Shown: positions 18,628-27,925, counted from the first letter of the stretch. The stretch: DNA of 64,000 nt from JASUTC01 sp964604305 (GCA_964604305.1 CAZRYM010000002.1:1-64000), one strand, 5' to 3'. The notes: a model not told the origin generated them from the sequence alone. Numbers and translations are program-made.

Positions 18628-18984
18628 ATGTCGGATGCTCTCATACGTGCAATAGAACAGCCGGATTATAAAACAATTACACCCTTCAGGATTGGAGACA
18701 CGATCAGAGTTCATCAAAAGATTAAAGAGGGGAACAAAGAAAGAATTCAGAAATTTGAAGGAATCGTTATTCAAAGGCGTGGCGGCGGATTGGGTAAAAC
18801 CTTTACCGTTAGAAAAATAGGTGCCAACGGTGTCGGAGTGGAAAAGATTTATCCTTTTAATTCACCTTCAATTGAAAAGGTTGAGGTTGTGAAGACCGGT
18901 AAGGTAAGAAGGGCGAAAATATTCTACATCAGGGATATCGTCGGAGTGGTTAAAATCAAAGAAAGAAGAAAGAGAAAGAGATAA
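18628..18984 (+). CDS. rplS: Ribosomal protein L19
   Basis: This large-subunit protein is recognised by FRIGDTIRVHQKIKEGNKERIQKFEGIVIQRRGGG and TVRKIGANGVGVEKIYPFNSP. The 118 residues are standard. It has an excellent ribosome site (GCAAGGAGG) 9 bases before ATG 18628. A 69-base gap separates it from the methyltransferase gene, with no clear promoter inside. Confidence 0.97.
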   Translation: MSDALIRAIEQPDYKTITPFRIGDTIRVHQKIKEGNKERIQKFEGIVIQRRGGGLGKTFTVRKIGANGVGVEKIYPFNSPSIEKVEVVKTGKVRRAKIFYIRDIVGVVKIKERRKRKR

Positions 18985-18999
18985 AGATCAATCGTTTAA

Positions 19000-19020
19000 G
19001 GGAACCCGGGATGGGTTCCC
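19000..19020 (+). other. Stem-loop without U-tract between rplS and lepB
   Basis: A perfect 8-bp stem GGGAACCC / GGGTTCCC closes a 5-base loop. The bases after it (GCTTCC) are not a U-run, so it is not a standard intrinsic terminator. It may stabilise the 3' end of the ribosomal-protein message or mark a processing site. Confidence 0.55.
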
Positions 19021-19047
19021 GCTTCCATTACAGGGGCTGATATTACC

Positions 19048-19884
19048 ATGAATAAAAAAAAGACATCAATCAAGGAAAAGGCAAAACAGGAAACCGTTGA
19101 ATGGGTAAAGGCGTTGATATATGCCGTTATTGCCGTTGTTATCATAAGACTTTTTGTTTTTGAAACGATGATGGTGCCAACAGAATCGATGGTTCCCACA
19201 ATTATCCCTCAGGATCGTTTGTTTGTTGAACGTATCACTTATCAGGCCAGAGAACCGGAATATGGAGAAGTTGTTGTATTTTGGACCCCTTTTGTCGATA
19301 AAGAAGCTCAAAAGATGCTCAGAGCATTTGATCATTTTATGGATATGTTTTCTCCAAAGGAATTCCAGGGACATGTGAAATATGTAAAACGGTTGATTGG
19401 AAAACCGGGCGATGTTGTGGAATTGTCACAAAACATCGGTGGCAGTGGTTACAGAGTGGTTATCAACGGACAAACCCCGGATCTTTTAAAGGACATTAAT
19501 TATGAACGTGCAGCTATTTTTACAGATCCCAATTTTTATAGAAAAATGGCTTTTCCTAAAGAATACCCTTACCTGAGTGCACAGGAAAAAAATCTCTTTA
19601 ATTATTACAATGAGGCTTTGGATTACGAAATAGCATATGAAGAGGTTTTTGGTAAATTGGAAGTTGAAGAATATGCCTGGTACGATAAAGACAGCGGAAA
19701 AGTAAAGATCAAGGTACCCGACGGGTTGTATTTTTTCATGGGTGATAATTCAGCACATAGTTTTGACGGCAGGTATTTCGGATTTGTACCCGAAAAGAAT
19801 ATTGTTGGAGGCCCGCTTTTGATCTTTTGGCCATTAAATCATTTTGGTCCAATAAACAAAGATGTGAAGCCAAATGGAGGATAA
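19048..19884 (+). CDS. lepB: Signal peptidase I
   Basis: This membrane-bound serine/lysine protease removes signal peptides. It has an N-terminal membrane segment (about 20-42), the catalytic serine in PTESMVPTI near residue 50, the catalytic lysine in YVKRLIGKPGD near 113, and the closing box GDNSAHSFDGRYFGFVP. At 278 residues it is long, with an insert of about 90 residues between the lysine box and the GDN box that includes a hydrophilic EYAWYDKDSGK stretch. The stop overlaps rbgA by 11 bases. Confidence 0.94.
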   Translation: MNKKKTSIKEKAKQETVEWVKALIYAVIAVVIIRLFVFETMMVPTESMVPTIIPQDRLFVERITYQAREPEYGEVVVFWTPFVDKEAQKMLRAFDHFMDMFSPKEFQGHVKYVKRLIGKPGDVVELSQNIGGSGYRVVINGQTPDLLKDINYERAAIFTDPNFYRKMAFPKEYPYLSAQEKNLFNYYNEALDYEIAYEEVFGKLEVEEYAWYDKDSGKVKIKVPDGLYFFMGDNSAHSFDGRYFGFVPEKNIVGGPLLIFWPLNHFGPINKDVKPNGG

Positions 19885-20728
19885 ATGGTATCCCGGTCAT
19901 ATAGCAAAGGCTAAACGGAGAATCGGCGAAAAGGTAAAGGCCGTTAATGCGGTCATAGAAATGATTGATGCCAGAATTCCCCATTCGGGAAGAGCTTATG
20001 AGTGGCGTAAATTATTTCATAACAAATATACAATCATCCTGTTGACTAAAAGTGATTTAGCAGATCAAGAAGTGACAGAAAAATGGAACCGGTATTACAA
20101 AAAACAGGGCATCATGTGCCTGTCTGTTTCCTTAAAGGAAGATCCTGCGAAGATAAAGAAAAGACTTTTTCAGATCAAAGCAGGTATACCCTCTAAATCT
20201 CCTTTTAAAAGGGCCATGATTACCGGTATTCCAAATGTTGGAAAATCAACTCTCATAAATAAAATCTTGAATAAAAAGAGTATGCGAACAGGAAATACAC
20301 CGGGTGTTACAAAAGGTCTTCAATGGATAAATGTCAGCGATGATTTTCTTCTCCTTGATACACCGGGTATCCTGTATTCTAACCTCTTCAGTGATGCAAT
20401 AAAGTATAAATTACTTCTTACTGCAGGAATAAAATCAACACCGGATATCATCGATTCTGCACTTGTCTTTGGAATTAGAATTTTGATCGAGAATTATCCC
20501 GAGATTCCCTTCAAAATCTTTGGAGAGCATTTCAACCCTGAGGAAATTGATATCGCTAAAGTCTATGAAAAGCTTTGTCAGAGGAGAGGGTTTTTATTGA
20601 CGAAAGGTGAACCGGATCTTCAAAGGGCTAGAACGATATTCCTAAAAATGTTTCAAGACGGTACAATTGGCCGAATAAGTCTCGAAACACCGGAATTGTT
20701 AGATTCTCAAACAGACGAAACATCTTGA
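19874..20728 (+). CDS. rbgA: RbgA (YlqF), ribosome biogenesis GTPase
   Basis: RbgA is a circularly permuted GTPase for late 50S assembly. The G4 motif LLTKSDLAD comes first (near 56), then G1 ITGIPNVGKSTLINK near 117 and G3 DTPG near 160, the permuted order of the family. A C-terminal RNA-binding domain ends the 284 residues. It overlaps lepB by 11 bases, a common neighbour in Thermotogota and Firmicutes. Confidence 0.94.
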   Translation: MEDKWYPGHIAKAKRRIGEKVKAVNAVIEMIDARIPHSGRAYEWRKLFHNKYTIILLTKSDLADQEVTEKWNRYYKKQGIMCLSVSLKEDPAKIKKRLFQIKAGIPSKSPFKRAMITGIPNVGKSTLINKILNKKSMRTGNTPGVTKGLQWINVSDDFLLLDTPGILYSNLFSDAIKYKLLLTAGIKSTPDIIDSALVFGIRILIENYPEIPFKIFGEHFNPEEIDIAKVYEKLCQRRGFLLTKGEPDLQRARTIFLKMFQDGTIGRISLETPELLDSQTDETS

Positions 20729-20731
20729 TTA

Positions 20732-20740
20732 TGTTATAAT
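20732..20740 (+). promoter_or_regulatory. Extended -10 promoter before the receiver gene
   Basis: TGTTATAAT lies 22 bases before the ATG at 20763, just past the rbgA stop. No -35 is visible at the expected distance. AGGAGGTGG then gives a strong ribosome site. Confidence 0.6.
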
Positions 20741-20762
20741 CAACTTTTGTAGGAGGTGGAAT

Positions 20763-21140
20763 ATGAAATTTTTGATAGTCGAAGATGATCCCATAACAAC
20801 GAAGATGTTAAGAACAGTGTTATCGGAATACGGGGAATGCGATTGCGCAGACAATGGAATCGAAGGGTTGGATATGGTGATTGAAGCCGGTGCGAAAAAT
20901 GAACCTTATGATATGGTAACATTGGATATCATGATGCCAAGAATGGATGGGCATGATGTACTTGCAAGGATCAAAAGGCTTAGAAAAAACAATTCACCAA
21001 AAGTAGTCATGATCACAGCTCTTGGTGATAAAAAGAATATTCAAAAAAGTTATGTTCGCGGATGTGATGGGTACCTGATTAAACCCATCGAAAAAGAGGC
21101 AATCAAAACAAAACTAAAATCGCTTGAATTGATTGATTAA
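20763..21140 (+). CDS. Stand-alone response regulator receiver protein
   Basis: This is a 125-residue single receiver domain with acidic pair EDD near 7-9, phospho-acceptor Asp in LDIMMP near 58, Thr/Ala switch ITA near 88 and the invariant Lys in IKP near 105. There is no output domain. CheY is one possibility, but the gene is not next to chemotaxis genes, so the partner kinase is unknown. The hybrid kinase at 33810 and the orphan regulator at 62478 show other histidine-aspartate signalling in the region. It converges on hyuB with only 5 bases between. Confidence 0.85.
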   Translation: MKFLIVEDDPITTKMLRTVLSEYGECDCADNGIEGLDMVIEAGAKNEPYDMVTLDIMMPRMDGHDVLARIKRLRKNNSPKVVMITALGDKKNIQKSYVRGCDGYLIKPIEKEAIKTKLKSLELID

Positions 21141-21145
21141 ACCAC

Positions 21146-22717
21146 TTATTGTTTTTTGTATCCACCACCACCAGGTGTTTCTATTCTCAGTTTATCCCCA
21201 TTTTTTAGAAAAAGGTTAAACTTGCCCGATAGTAATTGTTCGGTTTTGTCTTTCCGGAGTAATTTATTTTTACCGGTCTTTCCGCTATTTCCTCCAAGCA
21301 ACCCATAAGGAGAATATCTTCTTCTCTCACTCAGCATCGTGCATTCGGCATCATTTAAAAGGGTGAATTCTCTTATCAAACCATCTCCGCCATTATGCAT
21401 TCCTTTTCCTCCGCTGTTACGGCGAATGGCATATTTGCTGATTCTAAAAGGATATTCATATTCTATGGCCTCTATAGGTGTGTTAAGCGTATTCGTCATA
21501 TGAGATTGGATTGCATTTTCACCGTCTGTTATTGAGCTGGCTCCCGTGCCTCCTCCCATAGTTTCATAATAAGCAAAGGCCTGTCCTGTGTTCTGTTCTG
21601 TACCGCCAATTGTAAGATTATTCATGGTTCCCTGACTTGCTGCAGGAATTCTCTCAGGAATAGCCTTAGAAAGGGCTCCCAGAAGACAGTCGACAATCCG
21701 TTGAGATGTTTCCACGTTGCCCCCTGCAACAGCTGCGGGATAGGTAGCATCCACTATGGTGCCTTTTTCAGTTATGATCTTCAAAGGATTCATGCAACCG
21801 GCATTCGTCGGTATGTTTTCCCTGACCAAACACCTGAAGACGTAAAGACAGGCAGAGGCTGTGATGGCATAAACGGCGTTTACACTTCCCTGGACTTGTA
21901 TTGAACTACCTGTGAAATCGATAGTGGCCTGATCTCCATTTATTTTAACAACGGTTTTGATCAAAATCGGTTCTTTTTCAACTCCGTCTGAATCCAAAAA
22001 ATCCTGAAATTTGTAATTCCCATCCGGAATCTTGTCAAGTGTTTGCCTCATAATCCGTTCAGAATAATCCATCAGCGCATTGGAATACTCGACGGTACTT
22101 ACATAGCCGTTTTTATCTATGAGTTCGTTAATTCTTCGAATTCCTGTTTGGTTTGCCATAAACTGAGCCGCAAAATCCCCTTGTCTTTCGATTCGCGTTC
22201 TTACGTTGCTTAGTATAAGGTTCATTAAGCCATCATCGATCCGATTTGCTTTAATAATTTTCAATGCGGGGATGATGAGACCTTCCTGATAAATAGTCCT
22301 TGACAGGGGCATGGAACCTGCGCTCATGCCTCCAATATCAGCATGATGTGCTCTGTTTGCGATGTAAAACAACGGGTGTTCGCCATGTTCTTTGGTGAAA
22401 ACCGGCGCTACAATGGTTACATCCGGAAGATGGGTACCGCCTTTAAATGGATCGTTTAGAATGATCATATCACCCGGATCCATCTGAATATCATTTATGG
22501 CAGCTTTAACAGACATGGGCATAGAGCCAAGATGAACCGGTATATGTGCCGCTTGTGTAAGCATATCCCCCGATGCATTAAAGATGGCACATGAATAATC
22601 TCTTCTTTCTTTAATATTGGGTGAAAACGCGGTTCTGTTTAGTGTGACGCCCATTTCTTCTGCTACGGCAGAAAATTTGTTTTTGAATATTTCCAATTTT
22701 ATCGGATCAGCGATCAT
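21146..22717 (-). CDS. hyuB: HyuB, N-methylhydantoinase/5-oxoprolinase B subunit
   Basis: This belongs to the hydantoinase B family, the partner of HyuA in ATP-dependent opening of cyclic amides such as hydantoins or 5-oxoproline. Family stretches include GDMIILNDPFKGGTHLPDV, HHADIGG and the C-terminal GGDG and TPGGGGY. It has 523 residues. It overlaps hyuA by 4 bases (ATGA). Substrate cannot be read from sequence; 5-oxoproline is the broadest natural one. Confidence 0.88.
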   Translation of the reverse strand: MIADPIKLEIFKNKFSAVAEEMGVTLNRTAFSPNIKERRDYSCAIFNASGDMLTQAAHIPVHLGSMPMSVKAAINDIQMDPGDMIILNDPFKGGTHLPDVTIVAPVFTKEHGEHPLFYIANRAHHADIGGMSAGSMPLSRTIYQEGLIIPALKIIKANRIDDGLMNLILSNVRTRIERQGDFAAQFMANQTGIRRINELIDKNGYVSTVEYSNALMDYSERIMRQTLDKIPDGNYKFQDFLDSDGVEKEPILIKTVVKINGDQATIDFTGSSIQVQGSVNAVYAITASACLYVFRCLVRENIPTNAGCMNPLKIITEKGTIVDATYPAAVAGGNVETSQRIVDCLLGALSKAIPERIPAASQGTMNNLTIGGTEQNTGQAFAYYETMGGGTGASSITDGENAIQSHMTNTLNTPIEAIEYEYPFRISKYAIRRNSGGKGMHNGGDGLIREFTLLNDAECTMLSERRRYSPYGLLGGNSGKTGKNKLLRKDKTEQLLSGKFNLFLKNGDKLRIETPGGGGYKKQ

Positions 22718-24702
22718 ATATAGCCCCCCAATTTCTTCTCCACTATCAGATTGTCATATGCGTCAACGGTGAGGGTTCTTGAAGGTGGAATAACGATAGT
22801 TGAAGAATACTCCACCAGGATAAGCGGACCATTCAAAACATTCCCGAAATGTAATTTGTTTCTTTCTATAACATCGGTTGTGACCATTAATCCGTCAAAC
22901 ACACAATCAGTGGTGAGTAAAACAGCTTCTTCATTCACCGGCTTTTTTGGATGATTCTTTTTTTCCATAACCGGTTTTTCTTTTTTTCCATAAGCCCTTA
23001 TTCTGACGTTTACTACTTCAACATCTTTATCTTTGTTGTAGTATCCATAACGCTTTTCATGTGCTCTGTCGAAGGCATTCCTGATATCTTCTCCGTAATC
23101 AACAATCAATTCATAAGATTGACCTTTGTATCTCATGTCTAAAAATCTGCTGATGAGGACATCTTCCGGCCTAATTTCTTCAAAAGCAAGATCTTGAGTC
23201 GCTTTTTTTTGTAAATTCGAAAATTCACCCTCCAGTGTTTCTTTAGCAACCGGACAGTCTACCATGATTGTTTTTGAGTAGTCTCGAATGCAATCAGCAA
23301 GGAGCATCCCCTTTGCTGATAAAATGCCGGGATCTTTCGGGACCAGTACACGGGGTATATTCAACAGGTCTGCCAGAAAACAGGCATGCATACCTCCGGC
23401 TCCACCAAAAGAACATAAGGTAAAATCAGAAGGATCGAATCCCCTGTCTACAGAGATGACTCTGATTGCCTTTTCCATAACTGCATTTGCAATATCACAG
23501 ATCCCTTCTGCAAGTTTGACCTTAGTCAATCCCGTTTCTTGTGAAAGGTTTGAGAAATAACGTTCCAATCGGGCTTTAGCCAAGGGCATTGCCCCTCCCA
23601 AAAACCGGTCAGGAATCAGCCTTCCCAGAAAAAGATTTGCATCGGTTACTGTAATCTCTTCACCTGTTCCATAACAAATAGGACCTGGATCAGCACCGGC
23701 ACTGAGTGGTCCAACTTTTAGTGCGCCACCTTTGTCAATATGTGCAATGGACCCACCACCAGCGCCAACGGTGTGTATTTCAATCATTGGAACTTTAAGC
23801 GGATAGTTTGAAACAGTTGATTCTACGTTTATGGGTAGTTCGCCATTGATAAGGGATACATCAGTGGATGTACCTCCCATATCGAAAGAGATGATTTGTT
23901 CATAACCAGCAATTTTGGATATCTCAAAGGCACCAACGGCTCCACCTGCAGGCCCTGATAAAATAGTTCTTACAGGCTCCCTTGCAGCTGTAAAGGAGCT
24001 TATTCTCCCCCCATTTGATTGCATAATAATAAGGTTTTTTTCGCCAATATTCCTTTCAAGTTCACCGATATACTTGCGCATGACCGGTTGTACATAAGCA
24101 TTGACGACAGTTGTGGAGCAACGTTCAAATTCCCTGAATTCAGGCATGATTTCATGAGATAAAGAACAGGCAATACTGTTTTTGCAGATTTCATAGATTA
24201 CATCTCTCATAGCTTGTTCATGCGTTGGATTTACAAAGGAGAACAAGAAGCAAACGGCTACGGATTCAACCCCCAGCTCATCTAATCTTTTTGCCACTTT
24301 TTTTGCGCTGGCTAAATCAAAAGGTTCTATGATTTCTCCGTTTTTAGATATCCTCCCCGGAACACCAAACCGCAGTTCGCTTTCTATAAGATGCTTTGGC
24401 CTGTTAACAAAAAGATTATACAATTCCGGTCGATTTTGTCGCCCAATTTCAATAATATCTTCAAAGCCTTTATTCATAATTACAGCAGTTTTAGCGCCTT
24501 TTCTTTCCAAAACAGCGTTCGTTGCAACTGTTGAACCGTGGATTAGTTCATTCAAAGTCCCTTGGCTTATGATTTTTGTCCCTTTTAGTACTGCTTTTGC
24601 AGGATTTTCAGGAGTCGACAAGAGCTTTAAAATCTCAAATTTACCTTCTTTAGTATAGACAAAATCGGTGAAGGTTCCACCCGTATCAGCACTAATTATC
24701 AT
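22714..24702 (-). CDS. hyuA: HyuA, N-methylhydantoinase/5-oxoprolinase A subunit
   Basis: This is the ATP-binding hydantoinase A subunit. It begins with the actin-fold motif DTGGTFTDFVY, then has DMGGTSTDVSLI, TVGAGGGSIAH and ADPGP, all family hallmarks. It has 662 residues. The start overlaps the HAD gene by 4 bases, and its own stop overlaps hyuB by 4, so the three genes form one coupled operon. The acetone carboxylase branch is less likely because no third subunit is present. Confidence 0.9.
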   Translation of the reverse strand: MIISADTGGTFTDFVYTKEGKFEILKLLSTPENPAKAVLKGTKIISQGTLNELIHGSTVATNAVLERKGAKTAVIMNKGFEDIIEIGRQNRPELYNLFVNRPKHLIESELRFGVPGRISKNGEIIEPFDLASAKKVAKRLDELGVESVAVCFLFSFVNPTHEQAMRDVIYEICKNSIACSLSHEIMPEFREFERCSTTVVNAYVQPVMRKYIGELERNIGEKNLIIMQSNGGRISSFTAAREPVRTILSGPAGGAVGAFEISKIAGYEQIISFDMGGTSTDVSLINGELPINVESTVSNYPLKVPMIEIHTVGAGGGSIAHIDKGGALKVGPLSAGADPGPICYGTGEEITVTDANLFLGRLIPDRFLGGAMPLAKARLERYFSNLSQETGLTKVKLAEGICDIANAVMEKAIRVISVDRGFDPSDFTLCSFGGAGGMHACFLADLLNIPRVLVPKDPGILSAKGMLLADCIRDYSKTIMVDCPVAKETLEGEFSNLQKKATQDLAFEEIRPEDVLISRFLDMRYKGQSYELIVDYGEDIRNAFDRAHEKRYGYYNKDKDVEVVNVRIRAYGKKEKPVMEKKNHPKKPVNEEAVLLTTDCVFDGLMVTTDVIERNKLHFGNVLNGPLILVEYSSTIVIPPSRTLTVDAYDNLIVEKKLGGYI

Positions 24703-25346
24703 ATTACGGCCTCGATGGCCTCTTTTGCTTCTTTGAGAGATTGGACAAGCTTATCTGATTGGGAAAGATCTTGAGATCCATCATCACTTTGAAAACCTAT
24801 TACATACATCCCTGCTTTTTTACCACCCTTTACGCCATTTGAAGAATCTTCAATAACGATACATTCATTAGAGTTCAAGGACAAATTTCTTGCAGCCTGC
24901 AAAAATATGTCCGGTGCGGGTTTTGAATGATTTATGTGATTGCCGCAAACAACCGTTTCAAAATAATCCAGGATGAAGAGTTTTTCAAGAATAAGCAAGA
25001 CGAATTTTTCATCAGTTGAAGAGGCAACGGCTAATTTCAACCCCCTTTTTCTCGTCCATTTTAAAAGTTCGTAAAGATGTTCCATAGGATGTAAGTCTGC
25101 AGATTCAAAATAATTCATATGAACTTCTTCTCGAATTGCATTCATTTCACCGATGGTTTGATCTAGAAAAAACCGTTCTTTCAAATCTCCCAACATTTTT
25201 TCATCTGTCGTTCCCACGAACTGAGAATATTCTTCTTCGCTTAAAGAAAAGCCCAGCCTTGAAAAAACCTCATTATTTAATTGTCTATAAATCGGTTCGC
25301 TGTCAATGAGAACGCCATCCATATCGAATATTAAGCCTTTTATCAT
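24699..25346 (-). CDS. HAD-family phosphatase, beta-phosphoglucomutase-like
   Basis: This 215-residue HAD hydrolase has motif I FDMDGVLIDSE near 6, a helical cap, motif II VASSTDE, the lysine in HSKPAPDIFLQAA near 145, and motif IV IEDSSNGVKGGK. The sequence is closest to the beta-phosphoglucomutase/sugar-phosphatase branch. AGGAGGT precedes its ATG. It is first in the HAD-hyuA-hyuB operon, which is odd company and gives no clear substrate. Confidence 0.85.
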   Translation of the reverse strand: MIKGLIFDMDGVLIDSEPIYRQLNNEVFSRLGFSLSEEEYSQFVGTTDEKMLGDLKERFFLDQTIGEMNAIREEVHMNYFESADLHPMEHLYELLKWTRKRGLKLAVASSTDEKFVLLILEKLFILDYFETVVCGNHINHSKPAPDIFLQAARNLSLNSNECIVIEDSSNGVKGGKKAGMYVIGFQSDDGSQDLSQSDKLVQSLKEAKEAIEAVI

Positions 25347-25376
25347 AAATACCTCCTGTCATCATTTACTGGAACG

Positions 25377-25385
25377 ATTATAACA
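25377..25385 (-). promoter_or_regulatory. Extended -10 promoter for HAD-hyuA-hyuB
   Basis: On the minus strand TGTTATAAT lies about 30 bases upstream of the HAD start. No convincing -35 box is present at 16-18 bp. Confidence 0.55.
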
Positions 25386-25432
25386 AAAAAAGTCTAAACC
25401 ACCGTATGATGTCAGGAAGTTTTTTTTACTAA

Positions 25433-26359
25433 TCACAAAAGGGCTTTGAATGTTTGTTGCGTTTGTTCTCTAATAATCTCAACAGAGTGAAAAAAATGGG
25501 TGTTTTCTTCTTCTGAAAGTGATAAACTGATACTTCTTTCTATTCCGTTTTTCCCCACTACGCTGGGATAACCAATATAAATATCCTGAAAAGGAGAGGA
25601 TAAGGTAAGAATTCGTTTCTCGTCATTTGCAATTGTTTGTACTATATGTGCTGTGGCTGATGCTATGGCAAAATTAGTTGCCCCTTTTTTATTGATTATT
25701 TCGTATGCAGCATTTTTTGTCTGTTCAAATAACCCTTCAAGGCACGATTCGCATCTATCAGGATTTGAACATTCTTGGCTGTAAGCACTGATTGGAATAC
25801 CTCCGATTTTAGCTTGAGACCAAACAGCAACTTCTGAATCACCATGTTCTCCAATGATATAAACATGTGCGTTCGAAGCAGAAATGGCACAATTTTTAGA
25901 GATTAGCGATCTTAAACGCATTGTATCGAGAACTGTTCCTGAGCCAACTACTCTGTTTTTGTTCAGTCCGGTCTCTTTTTGAACAACTGCCGTCATAATA
26001 TCTACAGGATTGGTTAAAACAAGAATAATTGGGTTTTCACAGTATTCTTTGATTTTTTTTGCTATTGATATCATTATTTTTGCATTTTTTTCAGAAAGTT
26101 CTAATCTTGTTTCACCTTCCTTTTGGGCTGAACCGGCAGAGATAATCACAATATCACTGTTTTTTAACAATTCAAAACTTCCGGCTTTTACCTTTGTTCT
26201 TCTGTAAAAAGGGGTGGAATGCATTAGATCCATTGCTTCGCCTTTAGCTAATTCCGAATTAATATCGATTAATACAAGTTCAGAAGCAATTCCCTTTTCC
26301 AAAATCGAAAACATTGTCGTAGAGCCTACTTTTCCGGCTCCAATCATACTTATTTTCAT
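25433..26359 (-). CDS. ldh: L-lactate dehydrogenase
   Basis: The enzyme interconverts pyruvate and lactate with NADH. The Rossmann start is MIGAGKVGSTT. The substrate loop reads QKEGETRLEL, with Gln where malate dehydrogenases have Arg, which supports lactate over malate. NPVDIMT, GSGTVLDTMRLR and the catalytic His in GEHGDSE follow. It has 308 residues, normal. The loop usually reads QKPGETR, so Glu for Pro is a small departure. It begins after GAGGTGGT and lies upstream of the HAD operon on the same strand with a 73-base gap. Confidence 0.92.
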   Translation of the reverse strand: MKISMIGAGKVGSTTMFSILEKGIASELVLIDINSELAKGEAMDLMHSTPFYRRTKVKAGSFELLKNSDIVIISAGSAQKEGETRLELSEKNAKIMISIAKKIKEYCENPIILVLTNPVDIMTAVVQKETGLNKNRVVGSGTVLDTMRLRSLISKNCAISASNAHVYIIGEHGDSEVAVWSQAKIGGIPISAYSQECSNPDRCESCLEGLFEQTKNAAYEIINKKGATNFAIASATAHIVQTIANDEKRILTLSSPFQDIYIGYPSVVGKNGIERSISLSLSEEENTHFFHSVEIIREQTQQTFKALL

Positions 26360-26387
26360 ATTACCACCTCAGCAATTAGACGTATGA

Positions 26388-26396
26388 TGTTATAAT
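26388..26396 (+). promoter_or_regulatory. Extended -10 promoter for the aldo/keto reductase
   Basis: TGTTATAAT lies in the 105-base gap between the divergent ldh and reductase genes. The predicted start near 26403 leaves a 62-base leader. No -35 is visible. Confidence 0.5.
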
Positions 26397-26464
26397 AATA
26401 TTATACGATAGATTAAATTTAAAGATGAATGGAGAAGAAAATTAAGAAAAAAGGGGTGTTAATC

Positions 26465-27313
26465 ATGAAAAAAAGGATTCTTGGAAGAACGGGTGAAGCG
26501 TTGTCTATTATAGGATTTGGCGGCATACTAGTCATGGATGAGTCCTCCGGTGAATCGGAAAGGCTGGTAAAAAATGCCATAGATCGTGGTATTAATTATT
26601 TTGATGTGGCTCCGAATTACGGGAATGCACAGGAGATGCTTGGACCGGCTTTAAAACCTTATCGGAAAGATGTTTTTCTTGCCTGTAAATCCGAATTAAG
26701 GGATTATGATGGTGTGATGAGTGATTTCAGTGAATCACTGAAATTACTCGAAACGGATCATATTGATCTGTATCAGCTTCATGCCGTTACAACAGAAGAT
26801 GATGTGGAAAGAATTTTATCGAAAGATGGAGCCCTTAAAGCATTTAAAGAATTAAGAGACAGGGGAGCAATTAAATATATTGGATTTTCAGCTCACACTG
26901 AAGAAGCCGCTTTAAGACTTTTGGATAGCTTTGATTTTGATACAATCCTTTTTCCGTTTAATTGGGTGACCTGGAACAAAAACAATTTCGGAAAAAAACT
27001 AATGAAAGTTGCACAGGAGAGGAACCTGGGCATACTTGCATTAAAAGCGCTTGCGAAAAGGGCATTGGCAAAGGGTGAAAAGAAAGTCTATCCAAAATCC
27101 TGGTATTATCCGGTAGATACCTTTGAAGAGGCCCAGATGGCTTTGAGGTTTACATTGTCATTACCAGTTACTGCAGCGGTCACACCCGGTCATGAACGTT
27201 TTTTTGATTGGGCCTGTGAAATAGCTGAAGATTATAATCCCATAACAAGTGAAGAGATTGAGGTGTTAAAACAAAAAGCTATGGCATTAAAACCAATCTT
27301 TCCGGAGGATTGA
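26465..27313 (+). CDS. Aldo/keto reductase family protein
   Basis: This is a 282-residue TIM-barrel oxidoreductase. The start is moved to ATG 26465 because AAGGGGTG lies just before it and the family N-terminus MKKRILGRTGEALSIIGFGG begins there. Catalytic residues appear as Asp/Tyr in FDVAPNYGN near 50, Lys in ACKSE near 75 and His in YQLHAV near 107. The C-terminal NADPH-binding part is present. It resembles the YdbC/COG1453-like group but lacks the iron-sulphur tail. The physiological substrate is unknown. Confidence 0.85.
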   Translation: MKKRILGRTGEALSIIGFGGILVMDESSGESERLVKNAIDRGINYFDVAPNYGNAQEMLGPALKPYRKDVFLACKSELRDYDGVMSDFSESLKLLETDHIDLYQLHAVTTEDDVERILSKDGALKAFKELRDRGAIKYIGFSAHTEEAALRLLDSFDFDTILFPFNWVTWNKNNFGKKLMKVAQERNLGILALKALAKRALAKGEKKVYPKSWYYPVDTFEEAQMALRFTLSLPVTAAVTPGHERFFDWACEIAEDYNPITSEEIEVLKQKAMALKPIFPED

Positions 27314-27380
27314 GCTTTTTGTAACACTTATATCCACTTTTATTTTAATGCGTCCAAAAACCTTAATTTTGTTGGTTTTA

Positions 27381-27389
27381 TGGTAAAAT
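27381..27389 (+). promoter_or_regulatory. Extended -10 promoter before the envelope protein pair
   Basis: TGGTAAAAT lies 41 bases upstream of ATG 27431 in an AT-rich gap. A TTGTTG at 27369-27374 is too close to serve as -35. Confidence 0.45.
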
Positions 27390-27430
27390 AAAAGTGGTAA
27401 TCAATAAAGTCTAACATTAAGGTTGATCAA

Positions 27431-27925
27431 ATGAAAAAGTCTTTTTGCATTATATTTCTGCTTTTTTTATACGCAAGTTTTTTTGCGGCACAATACAGTG
27501 AAGATTATTTTGGATTATCACTTGAGTATCAAAAGCTTGATTTTATTGATGGGTTCCAAGAAAAAGACTGTATCAGTCAAAGTAATTTCAATTTTCTCTT
27601 TACATATGGACCTTCTTTTTCCGGTCCTTTTAGATTCAGAATTGGCGGCGGTGTTCATGAGCTTTCCGATTATTATCTGAACGGTGGAATCGAACTGAAG
27701 GTTCTGGAGTTTTTAAATACTGTCAAGGGTAGAATTTTTGGCCTTTATTTGAATGCAGACCTCAAATTGGGTCTGGATTATGCAGAGGCTTCCATAAAGG
27801 GTGAACTCTTTATTCCATTTTCTGCGGTAGGCGGGATACAAATTGGTGTAGGCATCAATCACGATATCAAGCCTCTTTTCACGATTGCTTATTCCGGTGG
27901 TGTATATCCTTTAATCACAAAATAA
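27431..27925 (+). CDS. Predicted exported beta-rich protein, unknown role
   Basis: This 164-residue protein has a cleavable signal peptide (MKKSFCIIFLLFLYASFFA, cut probably after residue 19-20). The mature part alternates polar and hydrophobic residues with many Gly/Tyr/Phe, as in small outer-membrane barrels: FRFRIGGGV, LNGGIELKV and GGIQIGVGIN. In a Thermotogota cell this would fit the outer sheath (toga), which is inference. It sits 30 bases before a lipoprotein gene and is probably cotranscribed with it. Confidence 0.6.
   Translation: MKKSFCIIFLLFLYASFFAAQYSEDYFGLSLEYQKLDFIDGFQEKDCISQSNFNFLFTYGPSFSGPFRFRIGGGVHELSDYYLNGGIELKVLEFLNTVKGRIFGLYLNADLKLGLDYAEASIKGELFIPFSAVGGIQIGVGINHDIKPLFTIAYSGGVYPLITK

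Noticed and set aside
25433..26359. Malate dehydrogenase
   Set aside because: The substrate loop has Gln (QKEGETR) where malate enzymes have Arg.
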